A stretch of DNA of 64,000 nt, taken from Neocallimastix lanati (nom. inval.). Taxonomy: Eukaryota > Neocallimastigomycota > Neocallimastigomycetes > Neocallimastigales > Neocallimastigaceae. This document shows, in pieces, positions 11,130-21,617 of the stretch (position 1 is its first letter; the number at the start of each line of letters is the position of its first letter). Position numbers and translations under genes: made by a program. The notes under the pieces are model-generated. The model worked only from the letters and a program-made list of their open reading frames with translations. It did no database searches and had not been told where the DNA came from. The stretch covers positions 126,001 through 190,000 of the forward strand of contig JACVTC010000158.1 of assembly GCA_016946835.1 (NCBI GenBank). The letters run 5' to 3'.

Positions 11130-11789
11130 TACTCTCAATAAACTATCAGCTGCTCTTAATAATCTCTAAGATGCTCGTAAAGGACTCCCCATGAAATATT
11201 GAAAAGAGATATGAATACCAAAGAGTTGAGCAAAGCCATTCGAAATCTAACCATTAGAAAATTTGAAAGTATGGAAATCTAAATCTTGAAATCTTGAAAT
11301 TCCGAAATTTGCGAAGTATGTACTACCACAGTTAAAGAAGAAAATAATTCTATTTTGAAATGAGATATAAATAATTTTAAACTTTGATAAACAGTTTAAA
11401 TATATAATTTCAAAATCTGAATTTAAAATTTAAAATTTAAGATTTTAAAATTTTAAATGTAAACAAACAAATAATTTAAATTTAAAATTTATTTAATAAA
11501 ATTTGAATATTATTCAAAATAAATAAATAACTTAAATTTAAATAATAGTTTAAAAGAAATTTTAAACTGAAATAAGAAATTATTATATTCATGTTGTTTA
11601 TATAAAATAAACAAATAAATAAGGTTAACATGTAATATAATTAATTCAAAGGCATATAATACGACTAAAATTAAATTAAATTTAAATTTCAAAAAAAAAA
11701 ATTTCAACTCATACTTCAGGAAAATAATATAAATTGATAAAATTGATCAATGAATTCCAATATTTATCATAAAACATTCAGTCGAACTT

Positions 11790-12952
11790 ATCATATTTAA
11801 TCAAACATGATAAAATTAAAGATGATCAATACTATATTGATGAATGCAAATTCATAAATAAATTGCGAAATAAACATTCGGAATACAAATGTTGTGATGG
11901 GGGAGCTAAATGTTCTGGAAACCATATTAACGAAAGAGATTATAGTGACCAAGAATATAATGACAAGAGTATTAATATGCCAGAGGAAATTTCTAGAATG
12001 CCAAATTTAGAAAAAATTAACATTAGGCATATATACAAACGAAACATTTTTACCAAGATTTTACGACTTAGATAATTTGCGATACTTAAGTAATTTAATT
12101 TCTTTAAAATATAGGACACAATAATATTTCAGGTTCATTACCTTCATCCATTGGAAAATTATATAATCTAGAATATTTGAACTAGTCAAATAATAGTTTA
12201 ATTGGAACAATCCCATCATCCATTGGGGAATTAAGAAAACTAAACAGTTTAAAACCGAATAATAATTATTTAGAAGGACCCTTACCATCACCCATTGATG
12301 ATTTAATTAAATTAGAATATTTATATTTACATAATAATACATTGAACGAAACTATTCCTTCTACTATTAGAAAATTATTTAATTTAAAGGAACTTAATCT
12401 TAGTAATAATAACTTATCTAGCATTATATCAACTAGAGAAATTGAAGATCTAAGTGCATTGGAATATTTTAATTTAAGAAATAACCATAAATTATATGGA
12501 AAAGTACTTAATATTACCTATCTCAGTAATGTTAAATTATATAACTATAACGAAACTAGCCTATGTTATTCAGAAAATGATGTTACTCCCATAGAAATTC
12601 ATATCTTGGAATAAGTTATAGATGTACAGCTAATATTTCTAACAATACTGACACAACTGATATTTTTCACGATATAAATTCAACTGACTACGATATTTGT
12701 GATTGTGATGACCTATATTGTGATTACCCTACAGATTACTACTATTAAATATTCTTATGAAACTAATACTGATGACCCCTCAGATACAAGAATTAACAAT
12801 GATCAACATTATAATTACGATGAGGATCAAAATAAAAAAAAAAAAAAAAATTTTGGTTATTAGTTGGTTTAGGCGCCGTATGGAGCGCAATTACTTATAT
12901 ATTTTGTTGCCACTGTTGTCATTTACAACTATTATCAATCATTAACACTTAA
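11790..12952 (+). pseudogene. broken LRR single-pass membrane protein gene inside element B
   Basis: Joined across several frames, the remnant shows a whole protein plan. It has an N-terminal Cys cap (DECKFINKLRNK, then YKCCDGGAKCSG, 11850-11920). About six 23-24-residue leucine-rich repeats follow (LPSSIGKLYNLEYL, IPSSIGELRKLNSL, LPSPIDDLIKLEYLYLHNN, IPSTIRKLFNLKELNLSNNNLS, 12115-12480), then a Cys-containing C-cap (YRCTANISNN, near 12610) and an acidic Asp/Asn stretch. A hydrophobic helix (WLLVGLGAVWSAITYIF, about 12855-12905) and a short Cys-rich tail end at a TAA at 12952. At least three breaks occur: near 12075, a stop near 12184, and after 12611. A run of 17 or so A before the helix may hide another. 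It has no visible introns, unlike the LRR relic at 33.6-35.1 kb. LRR receptors of this type suggest cell-surface recognition; the ligand is unknown. Confidence 0.75.
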
Positions 12953-13780
12953 TTTTTTACAATACTTATAGTCAATCAACAACAATTTACAATACTTTAA
13001 TCATTCAATTCAATCAACAAACATTATATTACAATAGCAAGAATTTATTAATCAATCAACTTGTACATATATATATTCAGTAAAATATATCAACTTATGA
13101 AAAGTAAGCATCAAATGCTTTATATATGAGAAAACATTATTTAGATAGAGAATTATTCATTATATCAACTATTTATATTCAAACATTTTATAAGAAATTA
13201 TTTATATTTAAAATAAACAAAATTTTAATCTAAACAATTATGAGATTTACAATTATTTAAAGATTTAAATAAAAGATTAATTCTATACATTAACTTTTAT
13301 TCGTGGCATAAAACTTTACAATAATATTAAATTTTCACAATTAATAGAAATAAATATATAGTTTATCAATAATATAAAAGAGAAGAAGATAGAAAATTTA
13401 TTATTTTAGATGCTCTGAACATTCAACATTCATTATATAATTTTAAATTAACTTAAATCACATTTGAGAAAATATAAAACCCTCTAATTACAACAATTTA
13501 CTCAATAAATAATTCAATCAATTATTTTCAATTATCCTACCCTTTACTTATTACTTCATAATTTATTTTTCCACACACGTACATAAATTCAAAACATTCT
13601 TGAATTATGGTTATTGCTCAACCACAAAGCATCTACATGAAGTATACAATCTAAACGCATATTTATAACTCAAAAGCGTATTTATACATATTACAATTTA
13701 TTCGAATATATTTAATAATAGTTACTGCTTATCTCCAAAGCTGATATTCGAAAGAGGAAGTCATAATTATGATAGAAATG
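12953..13780. other. non-coding part of element B
   Basis: AT-rich sequence between the LRR remnant and the tandem repeats, with no sustained reading frame. Some segments with more G+C (about 13540-13760) resemble parts of 14930-15060 in the same element, for example CTCCAAAGCTGATA against CTACAAAGCGGATTA, which hints at an old internal duplication. Confidence 0.5.
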
Positions 13781-14088
13781 CTTAGCGTGAAATGAGCATA
13801 TTCTACAATATTATTTCAATAATTGAATACCTAGCGTGAAATGGGTATATTCAATAATACTCATATCATGGTATAACTTAGCGTGAAATGGGTATATTCA
13901 ATAATACTCATATCATGGTATAACTTAGCGTGAAATGGGTATATTCAATAATACTCATATCATGGTATAACTTAGCGTGAAATGGGTATATTCAATAATA
14001 CTCATATCATGGTATAACTTAGCGTGAAATGGGTATATTCAATAATACTCATATCATGGTATAACTTAGCGTGAAATGAGTTTTTACC
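13778..14088 (+). repeat. 47-bp tandem repeats with invariant TAGCGTGAAATG core
   Basis: The 12-mer TAGCGTGAAATG occurs seven times, starting at 13783, 13832, 13879, 13926, 13973, 14020 and 14067. The spacing is 49 bp once and then 47 bp five times. The inner copies are almost identical. The outer three have different flanks that are self-complementary around the same 12-base loop, so the core looks like a hairpin loop rather than plain satellite sequence. Confidence 0.9.
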
Positions 14089-14109
14089 AGGGATACTACT
14101 GATTTAAGA

Positions 14110-14148
14110 GATGGTGTAATACCTTCATATACTCGTAAGGATTCCATC
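14110..14148 (+). other. 39-nt hairpin, copy 1, in element B
   Basis: The segment starts GATGG and ends CCATC, with an inner CCTT paired to AAGG. A second 39-nt segment with the same ends and inner pairing but a different interior lies at 15089-15127. This suggests a conserved RNA structure in the element transcript. Confidence 0.5.
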
Positions 14149-15088
14149 CACAATGCTATAACACTTTCATAGAAAAGGCTTCATTGTTATAATGATGACA
14201 TTGTTTCATCATTTATATATATTTTATTCAACATTCTTATACGAAATGTTATAACTCCGACTTATACAAGCGGATGATAGACTCCTCATATTAACTTATA
14301 TTATTAATGTATATTAGCCGATCTATTGGTAGGATATCCAAATTAACATAGATCTAAGATTATGATACATTTAATCATAACAATACTTCAATTTATCACT
14401 CAAATAGTTTTGAATATTCACAAATTACATTCAGTTTAAACATTACTTTCAAATCCAAATATTAAATTCTTTAAACATTTAGATTTGAGGGGGGAATTGG
14501 ATAATAATATTGGATAATTATACAGTAGTATTGTAATAGAACATAGGTTTAGAATAGGAATTATTAATACCTATTGGAAAGAAAACCCAAATATTGAAAT
14601 ATTTTATAACATTTGGATTTTAGGGGGGACATAGTATAAAGATAGGAAAACAAATGTTAATTTAAAATTGAAATTTAACTAAATTAATTACTTTGAACAT
14701 TAATTAACTTGAAATGAAAGAAAATCTAGTATGAACAAAAACGTAAAAATGAAACTTAGAAAATTCTTAATGAAATATAAAATATAAAATAATTTAATAA
14801 TTCAATATTATGATTTTAAATGTAAAATAACATAATTAAATATTAAATTAATTCAATTTTAATACCCCAAACAAAGTTTACTTAAAACACCTAATTTACA
14901 TAATAGTTAACGTTTATCTAGAAAATGAAGATATTTTAATAGTTAATGCTAATCTTTTAAGCAATGTTTAATAGTTATCGCTAAAACTACAAAGCGAAAT
15001 ATATATAAAAGTTAGCGCTAATCTACAAAGCGGATTATAATTAATAGTGATGTAAAACCCAATATAGCAGAGGTATTCACATATTTTA

Positions 15089-15127
15089 GATGGTATAATA
15101 TCACCCTTCAAGAGAAAGGTTTCCATC
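15089..15127 (+). other. 39-nt hairpin, copy 2, in element B
   Basis: Same length and same outer stem (GATGG/CCATC) as copy 1 at 14110-14148. The inner stem uses CCCTTC against GAAAGG at shifted positions. The loops differ, while base-pairing potential is kept. Confidence 0.5.
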
Positions 15128-15550
15128 ATATATAAATGGTAAATTTAAACCATATAATTATTTTATATTAAAGATGGCATAGATTCATCTAATAGTTATT
15201 AAAGGTGCTATAATACTAAATACTTAGTTTAGGGGGAAATCATTAAATTAAATTATATTTAAGAAAATTATTTTAACTACAAGATAATTAATATTACATT
15301 AGAAAATTATTTTAATTATGTAAAAATTGCAAATTTAATATTTCATGTAAAATTAAACAAATAATATTATTTCATGTAAAATTGAGAAAATATTTTAAAT
15401 TCATGTAAAACTAAGAATTAATTTAGAACAGTTAAAATTTATAGTTTATAGATATTAGGAAAAACATTAGAAAAATTTAATATTAGAAAATTAACATAAT
15501 TCACAGGTACTCTTGCAAACCAAATTATATTCTATGAAATAATTAGGTTT

Positions 15551-15559
15551 GAGGGGGAA
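15551..15559 (+). promoter_or_regulatory. polypurine tract of element B
   Basis: GAGGGGGAA lies directly before the 3' LTR and matches the tract of element A at eight of nine bases. Three further G-runs upstream in B (14487-14496, 14623-14629, 15231-15237) look like extra or relic tracts. Confidence 0.85.
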
Positions 15560-15787
15560 TGTTAACTTACGTGAATTATTAATTATATATACTTATATTA
15601 TGTATCATGTTACACTAATGTGTCATGTGGTCTAAGCCACATTTTTATGTCTATAAATATGGTGTAAAGAAATTTTATTGTACATCAGTTCTTTAAAGCA
15701 TTTTGTGCCTTAAGTGCTCACTATTTATCTAAATATAATAAATAAAAGTCGATATAAAAACTAAATCCAAAATAACCAAAGTTATCA
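15560..15787 (+). repeat. 3' LTR of element B
   Basis: It matches the 5' LTR with about five single-base differences and an extra 9 bp after TTAC. It ends GTTATCA and is followed directly by an AAT-type array. Confidence 0.92.
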
Positions 15788-15868
15788 ATAATAATGATAA
15801 TAATAATAATAATTGATAATAATAAGAATAATAATTGATAATAATAATAATAAAAATAATAATAATTG

Positions 15869-15918
<50 letters not shown>

Positions 15919-18413
15919 TGGTAATACTTAATAATAATAATAGTAATTCATACGTAAGATTTATATTATATTCGTAAATACATTAATATTAAAAGCATTT
16001 AAGAATATTTTTATGAAGAGATTAAAATGCTTTATATAAAAACACCATTCATTTTTAAATAATCTGGATTAAATAAAAAAAAAAGCTTAATACTAAAAAT
16101 GAATAATTTCTACTTAAATATTATAAAATAAATAATTTAATTATTTTAAATTATAAAACTAAGAGGAAAAAAAAATAAATAAAAAAAAAACTTTTATTGA
16201 AATATTTATACTTTTATTTTATTTTATTTATTTTTTTTTTATTTTTATTAATTTCGATTATTAATAACTGTGAATGATAATGAGACCTTAGAAAAAAAAA
16301 AAGAATTTTTCAGTTTTATATTTTATACTATTTCCCTTTTATGAACTTTAATTATCTTTGAAGAACATAAGGCTTTAGTAAATAAATAAATAAATATTAT
16401 ATAATAAATAAATAAATAAATATTATATAATAAATAAATAAATATAATAAATAAATAAATAAATAGTAAATAAATATAATAAATAAATAAATAAATAGTA
16501 AATAAATATAATAAATAAATTGAATTTCATGTATATAGATTATACAATTTATTAAATGAATCTATAAATGATAATATTTTTCATTTATTTAACAGAGAAT
16601 ATAATTAAAAGTTTATTTTTTTATTTTAATGACAAATATATAGTATATGAAGTTATGATTAAATTTAAACAAACAGAATAAAAAATAAAAAAGATAGTGG
16701 TAATAGCCTCTATTATATTATTTTATTTAATTTATATTTCTATATTTTAAATTTAAAATTTTATATTTTATATTTTATATTTTATATTTTATATTTTATA
16801 TTTTATATTTTATATTTTATATTTTATATTTTATATTTAATATTTTATATTTTATATTTTATATTTTAAATATATTATAAAAGTTGAATATTGAATTATG
16901 GATATATTATATATTATAATATATAATTCAATATATTATATGATAAATTAGTACTCTATACTATATAATTTTGCTAATAGGATAATTAAAAAAATTTTTT
17001 TTTTAATTGCTTTATTTATATCGTATTATAATTTTATATATTATAATATATTAATCAACAATTATCAATTTAATCAATTAAAGTTTTAGATTTATAAATT
17101 TTTAATATAATAATATATAAAGGGTATATAATATACTATACATTATATTGGAAATTAAACAGCGATTACGAAATTTAATAAAGTTTAATATTATTTATTA
17201 ATGGTACTTTTATAATAATAATAAATAATAAATAATAAATAACCTAATATATACATAATACATAACACATAACACATACATAATACATAGTAAATAATAA
17301 ATAATAAATAATAAATAATAAATAATAAATAATAAATAATAAATAATAAATAATAAATAATAAATAATAAATAATAAATAATAAATAATAAATAATAAAT
17401 AATAAATAATAAATAATAAATAATAAATAATAAATAATAAATAATAAATAATTAATAATAAATAATAAATAATAAATAATAAATAAATAATATATAATAA
17501 AAAATTATGCGATAGGAATTTAATTATTAATATATTAATACTAAACATTTACTATTTTAATTAATATAAATAAATCTATTATCTTAATTTAATTATACAT
17601 TAATATAATATAAAGTTTTTTTTAAAGTTAATAAAATTAAAACAAATTTAAATTATATATGGAAATGTAAAAAAAAAATTTTTTATATATAGTAATTAAA
17701 TCTATATAATTGAAAAAAAAGAAATTTTTTTTTTACATATATAATAAAAGTTTAGAACAATTTTTTTTTTTAAAGGAGGAATTTTTTTATAGAATATACT
17801 GATTTAAATATATTTAAAAATTTAATTAAAGAGTTATAAATTTGTTTAAAAAATTTATGAATAGAATAGATTCTGTTCAACTTTTTGAATAATCAAATAA
17901 TTAATATTAAAATAAATAAAAAAATAGTTATTTTTTTTTTTTTTAAAAAAAAAAAATTAAAAGTAGAACTATCTATTTCAATATTTCAATATTTAAAAAT
18001 CTAGTTATAATTTTTGTTAATAATATTATATTGAAAAAATTTTTTTTTCTTTTTTTTTTTTGACATACACTTCTTTTTATTTTCTATTAAATAATCACAC
18101 AAAATCAAAAAATTTAACAAAAATTTAAAACAATAAAATAAACTTTGTACACTCAAAGTTTTATTAATTAAATAATTATATAAAAATATAATATATAGAA
18201 AAAATTATAATATATATTTTAGTGAAATAAAAAATAAAGAACTAAAAGAAATATAAAAAAAAGTTGATTATTTTTAAAAAAATTCAAATTTAAATATGAA
18301 TTAAATTTTTTGTTAAATAAAGAATAAGAATTGATTTTTTTTTTTTAAAAAAAAAAATTAAAAAACAAACGTATATAGATATTAATATTAAAATATAAGA
18401 AAATAATTAAAAA
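15788..18413. other. simple repeats and AT spacer, no gene seen
   Basis: An interrupted (AAT)n array with TTGATAAT variants runs to about 15919. Then come (AAAT)n-like tracts near 16378-16520, a (TATATTT)n heptamer array at about 16755-16868, and a (TAAATAA)n heptamer array at about 17287-17480. The remainder is AT-rich. The last few hundred bases should include the promoter of the gene at 18414, but no specific element stands out. Long Leu/Ile/Tyr frames here are products of the repeats. Confidence 0.8.
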
Positions 18414-19488
18414 ATGGATTTTCAAGATAAATTATATTCCAAAATGGATAGTATTAGTACAAATTCGGTGAAGTTACTGGAATTGGCATTCATATTTATT
18501 ATTATATTTATCGTCGTTTGTAAAGTTACTAATTATGAATTTAATCCAACTGTATTAAATAAATTACATTCTTTTATAATAAATAAATTGGTAAATATAC
18601 ATATAATAATAAATGTTAAATTTTAATATATCTATATATATTTTCATTCTGAGTGATATTAATTATTTTAAATATAATTATAAATAGAATAGTAAAGAAG
18701 AAGGATTAATAAGTTATAGAAATGAAATATCTCTTTACGGATTAAAATCGAACCATGTAGATATAGTTATTTCAGATAATATTTCAAAGGATGATATCAG
18801 TAAAATGCCTTGCAATCATATTTCCAATATTTCACCAACTAATAATTTTCCAATGAGTACACCAAATTTAAAGATTGATGAAAATGGAAATATAATACCA
18901 GATGATACCTTTTTAAAATCTAATCCATTTTTAATATCAAATAATACCCCCAAAAAAGTTGAAAAAAAGGAAAATCCAATTCAATTTCCAACTATTATTG
19001 TTACTTTACCTAATGAAGTAATTCTTCCGTATTCTCCAAAAATTCCAATGGATATGTACTGTAGAGAAGGATGGGTGGACTATTCTAATCCAGAATCAAG
19101 TAGCAAAAATAATTCAAGAGAAATGAATAAAAAGAAAGAATATGATTATAAATATTTAGTCCCATTGATTCCAAAAAATCATTTCTCTTTGAAATTACAA
19201 CGGTCGTTTATTAATAAATTTAAAATTCAAGAGAGTGATGCTAAGACTAATGGTAATGTTATTGAAGATACTACTGAAGAACAAACAAATTCTGAATTAA
19301 GTATAGAATCATCTGAATCTCAAGAGGATACTAATAAAGAAGAAGATTTAAATAATTTTGATAAATCTCAATTAATAAGTAATTATTATATCAAAGGATG
19401 TGTAAATGAGTATGCTGAAGAATATGAGTTGGTAAATCATGCTTTTTGGTGGCAGGAAGATTGTAATCAACAAGCTATAGCGGTTTAA
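18414..19488 (+). CDS. single-pass membrane protein of unknown function, two exons
   Basis: I join exon 1 (18414-18590) to exon 2 (18688-19488). The donor is TTG/GTAAAT and the acceptor AAATAG/AAT, in phase 0, giving 325 aa. The reading frame is open across the whole of exon 2, including the part upstream of its first ATG, which supports the splice. A hydrophobic segment at residues 21-37 (LLELAFIFIIIFIVV) follows a short polar N-terminus and fits a signal anchor. The rest is hydrophilic and low in recognisable structure: Asn/Pro-rich around 110-170, Glu/Ser-rich near 255-285, then a Trp-containing C-terminal end (HAFWWQEDCNQQ). I do not recognise a family. It is probably a small endomembrane or surface protein with its tail in the cytosol. 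Confidence 0.75.
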
Positions 19489-20326
19489 AGTTCATATAAT
19501 TTAGAAATCAAATATATATTATAATATTTATAAAACAAAAAGAACAGAAAAAAAAAAAAAAAACTAAAGTAAAAATTAAACAAAATATTAAAGTAAAAAG
19601 TGAAACAAAAGAAAAAAATAAAAAAGAAGTTTTTTCAAAAAGCATTCACATATAAATTCAAATAATGTTTATTAGAGTTAAAGTTCATAACATATAATTA
19701 TCTCTTTTTCCAAATTTTATTTAATATTCATTATTTTGACACATTACATTAATCATAAAATATTATAAAGTATATATATGTTAACATCATATATTCATTT
19801 GAATTATATATACTTAATAAAACATATATTAACCAACAAAACATAAATTTGTTATACTATAAATTTTTTTATTATTATTATTTTTTTATTTATCATATTT
19901 AATAAAATATTTTTAAGTAATTTTTTAAATAATTAAAATATAAAATTAAATTGATAATATATTTATTTTAAAATATATTAATTTTAATATAAATATTATT
20001 ATTGATATTATTATTAATATTATTTTTTTTTTTTTTAAAAGCATTGTTATTATAATAATTAATAATAATAACTCATAATTAATATCAATTATTTTGTTAA
20101 ATAAACAAGGTAGAAAATAGAAAAATATCTATTAACAAAAAATTTAAATAAGCATAAAATTTATTAATTAATAGAAAAGAGAAACTAATTCATTAATATC
20201 CTAATATATATATATATATATATACCAAAATCATTTAATATATATAACAATCTAATAAATATTAATATTAATCATGAATATTTTAATTATTCTGGAAATA
20301 GTTAAATAGTAATAGAATATTATTTA

Positions 20327-20361
<35 letters not shown>

Positions 20362-20612
20362 GAAAAAAAAGAAAAAAAAAATAAATAAAATAAATTAAAT
20401 TAAATTAAATTAAATAAAATAAAATAAAATAAAATAAAATAAAATAAAATAAAATAAAATAAAATAAAATAAAATAAAATAAAAAATAAAAAATAAAAAA
20501 TAAAAAATAAAAAATAAAAATAAAAAATAGAAATAAAAAATAAAATTAAAAAAAAAAAAGACAGATCTTAACTTGATTTATTATTTTTAAAGTTATTATA
20601 ATATGTAAAAAA
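19489..20612. other. AT-rich spacer with (AAAT)/(AAAAT) arrays
   Basis: 3' flank of the 18414 gene and spacer. It includes poly-T/poly-A near 20330-20380 and an (AAAAT)n array, later (AAAAAT)n, at about 20400-20545. No gene seen. Confidence 0.8.
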
Positions 20613-20653
20613 TGATTGAAGGAGATATAATATATATATATCTTCTTCAATCA
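20613..20653. other. 17-bp stem hairpin
   Basis: TGATTGAAGGAGATATA pairs with TATATCTTCTTCAATCA across a 7-base AT loop, with a single G-T wobble. It directly abuts the LINE relic that begins at 20657. Confidence 0.7.
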
Positions 20654-20656
20654 TAA

Positions 20657-20755
20657 GACGATTGTCTAGAACTCTGTCCTTGTTGTTATAGAGAATATAG
20701 TAATACTCAATTGGAACATTGGCATTCTAAATGCTATCTTTTCTATGAATTTTGA
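20657..20755 (+). pseudogene. LINE C-terminal zinc-finger relic
   Basis: A short open frame reads LCPCCYREYSNTQLEHWHSK followed by CYLFYEF and a stop. Spacing C-x2-C ... E-H-W-x3-C-x-x-F/Y matches the CCHC-like motif at the C-terminus of many LINE ORF2 proteins. A comparable motif (CPCCGEGEGSFIH) closes the LINE relic at 36.3-37.85 kb. No reverse transcriptase is visible upstream, so this is a strongly 5'-truncated or decayed copy. Confidence 0.5.
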
Positions 20756-20994
20756 ATGAAATATTTTATGGATATTGAAATTCTTCATGGAATTACCAAA
20801 AATTTTTCAATTAAATATTTTGATATATTTAAAATGTGATCTCAATATTCCAGTTAATAAAAATGAAAATACTCCCATTATGTTATTTTTAAAAGTTAAA
20901 AGATAAACCATTATTATTCTCAGGAATATATGTTGTGGGTATTGATTTTATCGATTAAAAATATTAAATTAATACTAATTTTATTTCATTTTCA

Positions 20995-21054
20995 TTTTTA
21001 TTTTTATTTTTATTTTTATTTTTATTTTTATTTTTATTTTTATTTTTATTTTTA

Positions 21055-21085
<31 letters not shown>

Positions 21086-21190
21086 TTATTTTTATTTTTA
21101 TTTTTATTTTTATTTTTATTTTTATTTTTATTTTTATTTTTATTTTTATTTTTATTTTTATTTTTATTTTTATTTTTATTTTTATTTTTA

Positions 21191-21221
<31 letters not shown>

Positions 21222-21266
21222 TTTATTTTTATTTTTATTTTATTTTTATTTTTATTTTTATTTTTA
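20995..21266. repeat. (TTTTTA)n hexamer array, about 270 bp
   Basis: A near-perfect array of TTTTTA with three one-base slips. The Phe/Leu/Tyr frames across it are artefacts. Confidence 0.95.
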
Positions 21267-21311
21267 TATCTTAAAGTGGTAAGTATTCAAAATTTAAAAA
21301 TAAAATTTCAA

Positions 21312-21328
21312 ATATAAATGCCTATATC

Positions 21329-21385
<57 letters not shown>

Positions 21386-21394
21386 GATATAAGC

Positions 21395-21403
<9 letters not shown>
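21312..21403. other. long AT palindrome
   Basis: The left arm begins ATATAAATGCCTATATCA and runs into poly-A. The right arm is poly-T followed by TGATATAAGCATTTATAT. The arms of about 35 bp match with one mismatch around a central (AT)n core, so the segment could form a cruciform in DNA or a long hairpin in RNA. Confidence 0.8.
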
Positions 21404-21432
<29 letters not shown>

Positions 21433-21567
21433 TGTTTAAAATAATAGTTTTATTATTAAAAAAAGGATTTATTTTTTTGTTAGGTTATTCTATTTAATAA
21501 TAAAAATATTTTGGTAAATATTTCCTAAATCATTTTTTTCTCTAATTTTTGATCTATTAAAATTAAT

Positions 21568-21617
<50 letters not shown>

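Larger units (their letters stand above)
10895..15787 (+). mobile_element. non-autonomous LTR element B carrying an LRR gene
   Basis: A 4893-bp unit has LTRs of 219 and 228 bp that start TGTTAACTTAC and end GTTATCA. It has the same primer-binding site as A, C and D, and the polypurine tract GAGGGGGAA before the 3' LTR. It encodes no gag, protease, integrase or RT, so it must be mobilised in trans, probably by a copia relative. Its interior carries a decayed leucine-rich-repeat membrane protein gene, then about 2.6 kb of non-coding DNA with 47-bp tandem repeats, paired hairpins and extra G-runs. The LTRs differ by about five substitutions and one 9-bp indel, so the insertion is older than A. 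It belongs to the large non-autonomous (LARD-like) class, with apparent gene capture. Confidence 0.85.

Noticed and set aside
13778-14088. CRISPR-like array
   Set aside because: The 47-bp units are contiguous repeats without unique spacers, lie inside an LTR element, and the genome is eukaryotic.
17210-17548. 112-codon Leu/Ile/Tyr membrane-like protein
   Set aside because: Encoded by the (TAAATAA)n heptamer array.
20930-21274. 114-codon Phe/Leu/Tyr frame
   Set aside because: Encoded by the (TTTTTA)n array.
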